Position numbers and translations under genes: made by a program
NCBI GenBank assembly: GCA_963835735.1
Contig: CAWIGP010000002.1
Location: 744,001 to 808,000 of the forward strand
DNA: 64,000 nucleotides
DNA from: DASQMT01 sp963835735
GTDB lineage: Bacteria > Actinomycetota > Thermoleophilia > Solirubrobacterales > Solirubrobacteraceae
Direction: 5' to 3'
Shown: in pieces, positions 60,657-64,000 of the stretch
Layout: each line of letters starts with the position of its first letter
Numbering within the stretch: the stretch's first letter is position 1
Notes under the pieces: model-generated
Databases searched by the model: none
The model's input: the letters and a program-made list of their open reading frames with translations, nothing else
What the model was told of the DNA's origin: nothing

Positions 60657-61501
60657 ACGCGCTCGAGGGTGGCGCGGCGCCAGCGCTCGGTGCGCGCCAC
60701 CTCGTTGAACGTGTACAGGTGGAAGCCCGCGACGTTCGCCGCAGGGTCCGCCAGCGTTGGCCCCAGGCCGCGCAGCAGCGGGTCCGGCTTGAACTTGCGC
60801 GTGACCAGGCGCGACATCCAGTTGCGGTGGTGGCGCAGGAAGCGCGCGGACTCCCCCATCCCGATCTTCATCGAAATGCGCACGAGCTTCGCGTGGTCGA
60901 CGCTCCCGGGCAGCCCGATCCAGATCGGCAGATGCGTGCCGCGCCGCCGGACCTCGGCGATCCAGCCGGCGATCACGTCCGCGTCGAAGCAGATCTGGCT
61001 GATGATGCACGTCGCCATCGGCGCCTTGGCGAACATCGCCTGGATCGTCTCCTCGTCGGAGATCAGGTGGTGGCTCTCCGGGTAGCCGGTGATGCCGATC
61101 TCGGTGAACTCGGCGCGCAGCGGCCCCATCGCCTCGAGCAGCTCGGCGGCGCCGGAGAACTCGCCCGGCTCGGTCGCATCGCCGGCCGGGACGAACAGCT
61201 CGCGCATGCCGGCGGCGCGAACGCGTCCGACGACGTCCTCGAGGTGCGCGCGGTCGCGGATCAGCCGTGCCGACAAATGCGGGACGACGGCGTAGCCGGC
61301 GCGCGCCAGCCGCTCGCCGAGGTCGAGCGTCGCCTCCAGGCCCCGGCGCGGCGATGCGGTGATAGTCACCTTCACGTCGGTGCCGAGGTGCTCGAGCACC
61401 TGCTCCTCGATCCCGTCGAGCGGGAGGATCTCGAAGCGCGGCCGGCGGAGTAGACGGGCGAGCGCAGCCTCGGCGGGACGCGCGGGCGTGTGCGCGCTCA
61501 T
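60644..61501 (-). CDS. metF: Methylenetetrahydrofolate reductase-like protein (MetF family, atypical)
   Basis: Interconverts methyl-THF and methylene-THF; here it would probably oxidise the methyl-THF produced by MtgA. The 285-residue barrel reads VKVTITASPRRGLEATLDLG, YAVVPHLSARLIRDRAHLED, FVPAGDATEPGEFSGAAELL, ITGYPESHHLISDEETIQAM and CIISQICFDADVIAGWIAEV. The usual EFFPP segment with its catalytic Glu is replaced by TITASP, a variant seen in some MetF homologues of methyl-group catabolism. It is divergent from the GntR gene over a shared operator. Confidence 0.85.
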   Translation of the reverse strand: MSAHTPARPAEAALARLLRRPRFEILPLDGIEEQVLEHLGTDVKVTITASPRRGLEATLDLGERLARAGYAVVPHLSARLIRDRAHLEDVVGRVRAAGMRELFVPAGDATEPGEFSGAAELLEAMGPLRAEFTEIGITGYPESHHLISDEETIQAMFAKAPMATCIISQICFDADVIAGWIAEVRRRGTHLPIWIGLPGSVDHAKLVRISMKIGMGESARFLRHHRNWMSRLVTRKFKPDPLLRGLGPTLADPAANVAGFHLYTFNEVARTERWRRATLERVERR

Positions 61502-61507
61502 GTGCAC

Positions 61508-61519
61508 CTGATATATCAG
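61508..61519. promoter_or_regulatory. CTGATATATCAG operator between metF and GntR gene
   Basis: Perfect 12-bp palindrome with the same TGATATATCA core as at 16437-16446 and 53374-53383. It is six bases from the metF start and nine from the GntR start, so it should control both and gives autoregulation. Confidence 0.7.
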
Positions 61520-61528
61520 TAGGTTCAC

Positions 61529-62233
61529 GTGGTGACAAGCGCCGTCGTGCCATCCAGCCGCCTGTTCGCTGACCGCGCCTATCAGGAGCTGCGCGACCGC
61601 ATCGTGACGCTCCGGTTGCCGCCCGGGACCGTGCTGCGCGAGGACGCGCTGATGCGGGATCTGGACGTCGGGCGCACCCCGCTGCGCGAGGCGGTCAAGC
61701 GGCTCGCGCTGGAGAACCTCGTCGCCGTTCAGCCGCGGCGCGGCACGTTCGTCTCCCCCGTCGAGGCGTCCGACATCGTCCACATCACCGAGGTCCGGGC
61801 GGAGCTCGAAGGCTACGCGGCCGAGCTGGCCGCACTGCGAATGAGCGCCGAGACGCGCGTGCTCGCCGAGGCGCTGCTCGACGAGGTCGACCACCTCAAG
61901 CAGCAGGGCGACCCGGACGGACTGATCCGCTTCGACGAGCGGATCCACCGGTTCACGTGGGAGGCGAGCGGCAACCCGTACCTGCTCGACACGCTCGAGC
62001 GCTACTTCACGCTGTCGCTGCGGGTCTGGTACCTCGTGCTCGACCGCGTGCCGGGCCTGGGCCACACGGTCCACGACCAGGTCCAGTTGATCGAAGCGCT
62101 GATCGACCGCAACGGCCAGCGGGCGCGGACGATCATGCGCGAGCACGTGCTGGCGTTCCAGCGGGACATCATGGCGGCGTTCACGTCGCAGACCAAGCCG
62201 ACCGAGGAGGCACCGTGGCGACCGTCACGATGA
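61529..62233 (+). CDS. GntR/FCD-family regulator, probable regulator of the choline/betaine regulon
   Basis: The 234-residue protein has a winged helix (FADRAYQELRDRIVTLRLPP, LREDALMRDLDVGRTPLREA, LVAVQPRRGTFVSPVEASD) and an FCD effector domain (ITEVRAELEGYAAELAALRM, FDERIHRFTWEASGNPYLLD, YLVLDRVPGLGH, DRNGQRARTIMREHV) with the usual metal-binding Asp/His pattern. GTG 61529 or 61532 starts it. Location next to a TGATATATCA site and repetition of that site before betA and the dehydrogenase operon make it the likely binder. Effector could be choline, betaine or dimethylglycine. Confidence 0.92.
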   Translation: MVTSAVVPSSRLFADRAYQELRDRIVTLRLPPGTVLREDALMRDLDVGRTPLREAVKRLALENLVAVQPRRGTFVSPVEASDIVHITEVRAELEGYAAELAALRMSAETRVLAEALLDEVDHLKQQGDPDGLIRFDERIHRFTWEASGNPYLLDTLERYFTLSLRVWYLVLDRVPGLGHTVHDQVQLIEALIDRNGQRARTIMREHVLAFQRDIMAAFTSQTKPTEEAPWRPSR

Positions 62234-63665
62234 CGCGCCTGTTCATCGCGGGCGCGTGGGAGGAGTCGCGCGCGACGATCCGGGCCTCGAGCCCGGCCAC
62301 CGGGGAGTCGATCGGCGAGGTCGCCCAGGCCGATCGCGAGGACGCACGCCGCGCCGTCGCCGCCGCGCGCGAGGCGTTCCCGGCGCTGGGCCGCGCGCGA
62401 CCGCGTTCGAGCGGGCGGCCGCGCTGCGCCGGATCGCCGACGCGTGCGAGCGCCGGCGCGACGAGCTCGCCCGGGTGCTCACGCTCGACCAGGGCAAGCC
62501 GCTGCACGCCGAATCCTACGACGAGGTCGACGAGCTGATCGCGATGTGGCGCGGCGCCGCCGAGGACGGGCTGCGGATCGAGGGGATCGTCCCGCCGAGC
62601 ATGACGCAGGGCACGCGCGTCCTGCTCCTGCGGCGCCCGAAGGGACCGGTCGCGATAGTCACGCCGTGGAACTGGCCCTACACCATGCCGGCGGAGCTGG
62701 TCGCGCCCGCGCTCGCGTCCGGCAACACGGTCGTGTGGAACCCGGCGCCGAGCACGGCGGTCTGCTCGGGCCTGCTGGCCGAATGCGTCGCCGAGGCCGA
62801 GCTGCCGCCCGGCGTCTTCAACTTCATCCCCGGACCAGGCCCCGAGGTGGGCGACGAGATCGTCGCGCATCCTCACACCGTCGCCGTCGGCTTCATCGGC
62901 TCGACCGCGACCGGCAACCGGATCGCCCAACGCGCGGCCGGCAAGTCGCTGCTGCTGGAGATGGGCGGCAACGGGCCGCTCGTCGTACTCGAAGACGCCG
63001 ACCTCGACGCCGCCGCCGACGCGGCGATCGTCGCCTGCTTCCTGTGCGCAGGCCAGAGCTGCACCGCGGGGGAGCGGCTGCTCGTCCACGAGCGCGTGCG
63101 CGAGGACTTCGTCGCGCGGCTGGCCGAGCGGGTGGCGGCGAGCGCGCAGCTCGGCGACCCGCTCGCCGAGGGCACGCAGATGGGGCCGCTCAACAACGAG
63201 GGCGTCGCCGCGAAGATGGACGAGCACGTGCAGGACGCGGTCCGCCGCGGCGCCGACGTGGTGACCGGCGGCGAGCGCGCCGGCGGCTTCCCGACCGACC
63301 TGTATTGGCCGGCGACGGTCCTCGACCGCGTCCCGGCCGACGCCCAGGCCTCGGTCGAGGAGACGTTCGGGCCGATCGCACCGGTCACCTCGATCAACGG
63401 GCTCGACCACGCGATCGAGCTGACCAACGCGCTGCCGTACGGCCTGCTGGCCGCGATCTACACCGCCGACCTACGCGAAGGACTGCGCTTCGCCGACGCG
63501 GTCCGGCACGGCCTGGTGAACATCAACGAGACCACGAACTACTGGGAGAACCATCTCCCGTTCGGAGGCCGGGCCGGCACCGACAGCGGCGGCGGCCGCG
63601 TCGGCGGGCGCTACCCGTTCGACGTCCTGACCGAGCTGCAGACGGTCGTGATCGGGCCCCGCTGA
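62215..63665 (+). CDS. Aldehyde dehydrogenase, possibly betaine-aldehyde dehydrogenase; frameshift near 62400
   Basis: NAD(P)-dependent oxidation of an aldehyde to the acid. About 483 residues once the frame is repaired in GCGCGCG near 62396-62404 (ALGRA to ATAFERAAALRRIADACE). GTG 62215 follows GAGGAGG and overlaps the GntR gene by 19 bases. Motifs: VTPWNWPYTMPAELVAPALA (cofactor), LLEMGGNGPLVVLEDADLD (Glu base), CFLCAGQSCTAGERL (Cys nucleophile). The usual KPAP lysine region reads NPAP. In this cluster, betaine aldehyde from the GMC enzyme is a natural substrate, but formaldehyde-type or semialdehyde substrates are possible. Confidence 0.85.
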
Positions 63666-63672
63666 GCAGAGC

Positions 63673-64000
63673 GTGCTGAGTCCCGACGTCCTGCAGTTCG
63701 CGCGCGGCGCGCTGCCGCCCGCCCCGGCCCGGGTACTCGAGGTCGGGGCGGGCGGCGGCGAGCTGGCGGCTGCGCTGCGCGCCGGCGGCCACGAGGTCGT
63801 CGCGATCGACCCCGCATCGGAGACGGACGACGTTGCGCGCGGTCGCGCTGCTCGACCTCGACGCGCCGGCCGCGAGCTTCGACGCCGCGTTGGCGGTCGT
63901 CTCGCTCCACCATGTCGAGCCGCTGCGCGAGTCGGTCGCCCGGCTCGCCGAGCTCGTACGCACCGGCGGCGCGCTGGTCGTGGACGAGATGGACGTCGAG
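63673..64000 (+). CDS. Class I SAM-dependent methyltransferase, partial, apparent +1 frameshift
   Basis: The gene runs off the right edge. From GTG 63673, seven bases after the aldehyde dehydrogenase stop, it reads MLSPDVLQFARGALPPAPAR, VLEVGAGGGELAAALRAGGH (motif I, SAM loop) and VVAIDPASETDD. After one extra base near 63830 it continues LRAVALLDLDAPAASFDAAL, AVVSLHHVEPLRESVARLAE and GALVVDEMDVE. This is a Methyltransf_11/25-type protein. Substrate unknown; its place after the aldehyde dehydrogenase suggests co-transcription. Confidence 0.75.
   Translation, partial: MLSPDVLQFARGALPPAPARVLEVGAGGGELAAALRAGGHEVVAIDPASETDDVARGRAARPRRAGRELRRRVGGRLAPPCRAAARVGRPARRARTHRRRAGRGRDGRR

Overview
The window is high-GC DNA (GTG/TTG starts common, almost no A/T runs) with actinobacterial gene content. 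Soil Thermoleophilia (Solirubrobacter/Conexibacter type) is my best guess, from ECF sigma factors with C-terminal extensions, NarL-type two-component genes, an AbiEi/DUF559 gene and several lineage-type hypothetical membrane proteins. No rRNA, tRNA, CRISPR array or replication origin was seen. About twelve genes read correctly only if one base (occasionally two) is removed or added. I annotate these as single genes with an apparent frameshift, because so many in unrelated genes point to assembly indels rather than biology.

Layout. 1-3037: start of a SnoaL-like gene, an ATP-dependent DNA ligase, and a translationally coupled membrane/membrane/ECF-sigma operon. 3038-7171: orphan family-5 solute-binding lipoprotein, spermidine-synthase-like membrane protein and ribokinase. 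7172-7865: repeat-rich non-coding DNA. 7866-14474: a membrane protein with a repeated linker, a SnoaL/Zn-ribbon/PhzF/cupin operon, a PPOX gene remnant, a hydrolase lipoprotein and a divergent response regulator/histidine kinase pair. 14475-19477: a palindromic element at the 3' end of a choline-dehydrogenase-like GMC oxidoreductase gene, then a large secreted protein and a membrane protein. 19523-30946: BBE-type oxidase, a sigma/SecD-head-domain pair, decayed genes, epoxide hydrolase, divergent trkA/trkH, small hypotheticals. 31040-37463: GH87-like beta-helix enzyme, truncated EthD gene, histidine kinase, TPR-LuxR regulator. 37540-44720: two consecutive DGPF(YCII)/ECF42-type sigma modules, each ending in a DHA2 drug exporter and sharing a promoter-like motif. 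44737-46862: secreted protein, GntR-LacI regulator, VOC protein.

46757-63665 is the metabolic centrepiece. A left-going operon (IclR regulator, corrinoid protein, methyl-THF methyltransferase, ASKHA corrinoid activator, DUF1638) faces a right-going MttB-family methyltransferase gene, followed by a dimethylglycine-dehydrogenase-like flavoprotein, ETF beta, ETF alpha and a DgcB-like membrane Fe-S protein. Beyond an AbiEi/DUF559 gene flanked by palindromic direct repeats lie a MetF-like reductase, a GntR regulator and an aldehyde dehydrogenase. With the GMC oxidoreductase at 14724-16430 this gives a plausible complete route: choline to betaine aldehyde to glycine betaine, corrinoid-dependent demethylation to dimethylglycine plus methyl-THF, then oxidative demethylation with electrons passing through ETF and DgcB to quinone, and MetF returning methyl-THF to methylene-THF. 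The same TGATATATCA palindrome sits in front of the GMC gene, the dehydrogenase-ETF operon and between metF and the GntR gene, which ties the distant parts into one probable regulon. The exact methylated substrate cannot be proved from sequence alone.
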